Assembly: GCA_943331195.2 (NCBI GenBank) | Contig: CALQKQ020000233.1 | Location: 1 to 6,294 of the forward strand | Direction: 5' to 3' | DNA from: Akkermansia muciniphila | GTDB lineage: Bacteria > Verrucomicrobiota > Verrucomicrobiia > Verrucomicrobiales > V1-33 | DNA: 6,294 nucleotides | Position numbers and translations under genes: made by a program | Shown here: positions 5,764 to 6,294 of the stretch, in pieces | How the letters are laid out: each line of letters begins with the position of its first letter | Numbering within the stretch: position 1 is the stretch's first letter | The notes under the pieces: generated by a model | Seen by the model: the letters and a program-made list of their open reading frames with translations, nothing else | What the model was told of the DNA's origin: nothing | The model's database searches: none

Positions 5764-6294
5764 AGCGGGTGCAGATCATTGATAGTCACACGGGGGGGGA
5801 GCCGACGCGGACGGTGATTGCGGGGGGGCCGGATTTGGGTGGGGGCAGTGTGGCGGAGCGGGCGGAGCGGTTTAGCCGGGAGTGGGATGGTTTTCGCGCG
5901 GGGGTGGTGAATGAGCCGCGGGGCTCGGAGGTTTTGGTGGGGGCGTTGCTGGTGGAGCCGGTGGACGCGGAGGCGGTGTGCGGGGTGATTTTCTTTAACA
6001 ATGTTGGGGTGCTGGGGATGTGTGGGCACGGGACGATTGGGGTGGTGGAGACGCTAGTGCATTTGGGGCGGATTGGGGTGGGGAGTCATCGGATTGAGAC
6101 TTCGGTGGGGACGGTGACGGCGGAGCGGCATGAGGACGGGAGGGTTTCGGTGCGCAATGTGGCCTCGCGGCGCACGGCGGCGGGGGTGTCGCTGACGATT
6201 CCTGGGCGAGGGGTGGTGACGGGGGATGTGGCCTGGGGAGGGAATTGGTTTTTTTTGGTGAAGGAGGCGAAGGTGGATTTGGGGGTGGGGAGGA
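5760..6294 (+). CDS. lhpA: 4-hydroxyproline 2-epimerase, 5' part (runs off the window)
   Basis: Predicted cytoplasmic, cofactor-free epimerase that interconverts trans-4-hydroxy-L-proline and cis-4-hydroxy-D-proline, the entry step of hydroxyproline catabolism. The first 178 codons are present, against a usual family length of about 310-335 aa, and no stop occurs before the edge. The N-terminus IIDSHTGGEPTR (residues 6-17) is the hallmark of the hydroxyproline-epimerase branch of the proline racemase family. NEPRGS is at 51-56, FFNNVG at 78-83, and MCGHGTIG at 87-94 with catalytic Cys88, the same number as in the Pseudomonas aeruginosa enzyme. GDVAWGGNWFFLV follows near 160-170. Having Cys rather than Ser or Thr at position 88 argues against a trans-3-hydroxyproline dehydratase. 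The second catalytic Cys (near 236 in characterised enzymes) is outside the window, so full function cannot be confirmed. The symbol follows Pseudomonas usage. The gene is coupled to the upstream peptidase by an ATGA overlap. Confidence 0.93.
   Translation, partial: MKRVQIIDSHTGGEPTRTVIAGGPDLGGGSVAERAERFSREWDGFRAGVVNEPRGSEVLVGALLVEPVDAEAVCGVIFFNNVGVLGMCGHGTIGVVETLVHLGRIGVGSHRIETSVGTVTAERHEDGRVSVRNVASRRTAAGVSLTIPGRGVVTGDVAWGGNWFFLVKEAKVDLGVGR

Overview
The window is a GC-rich piece of bacterial chromosome with five protein genes in two divergent groups. The lineage cannot be fixed from sequence alone. A Verrucomicrobiota/Planctomycetota-type organism fits best: it has a large secreted DUF2341/LamG/sialate-esterase-like protein, a short PAS-AraC regulator, few recognisable Shine-Dalgarno sites, and very strong G-over-C skew on the + strand whichever way the genes point. 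This assignment is inference.

Left part, minus strand (81-3875): a PAS-AraC transcription regulator (3120-3875) is followed by a secreted multidomain carbohydrate-esterase-like protein (81-3035). Beyond its stop lie only a short GC hairpin and a 9-bp tandem repeat.

Middle: an 88-bp divergent spacer (3876-3963) separates the regulator from the plus-strand genes and is the natural place for the control region.

Right part, plus strand (3964-6294): three tightly packed genes form an apparent operon. They are a DapA-superfamily enzyme best read as 1-pyrroline-4-hydroxy-2-carboxylate deaminase (3964-4875), a secreted HEFAH zinc-metallopeptidase-like protein (4879-5763), and the first part of a 4-hydroxyproline 2-epimerase (5760 to the window edge). 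The deaminase and epimerase are two steps of bacterial trans-4-hydroxy-L-proline catabolism: epimerisation to cis-4-hydroxy-D-proline, oxidation to pyrroline-4-hydroxy-2-carboxylate, then deamination to alpha-ketoglutarate semialdehyde and on to alpha-ketoglutarate. The oxidase and the semialdehyde dehydrogenase are not in the window and may lie downstream.

The most interesting point is the exported metallopeptidase sitting inside the hydroxyproline operon, with 3-bp and -4-bp junctions. It suggests a locus that couples breakdown of a hydroxyproline-containing protein (collagen, or plant/algal hydroxyproline-rich glycoprotein) to use of the released hydroxyproline. The neighbouring secreted esterase may deacetylate associated glycans. 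The coupling is a hypothesis; the gene order and motifs are seen directly.
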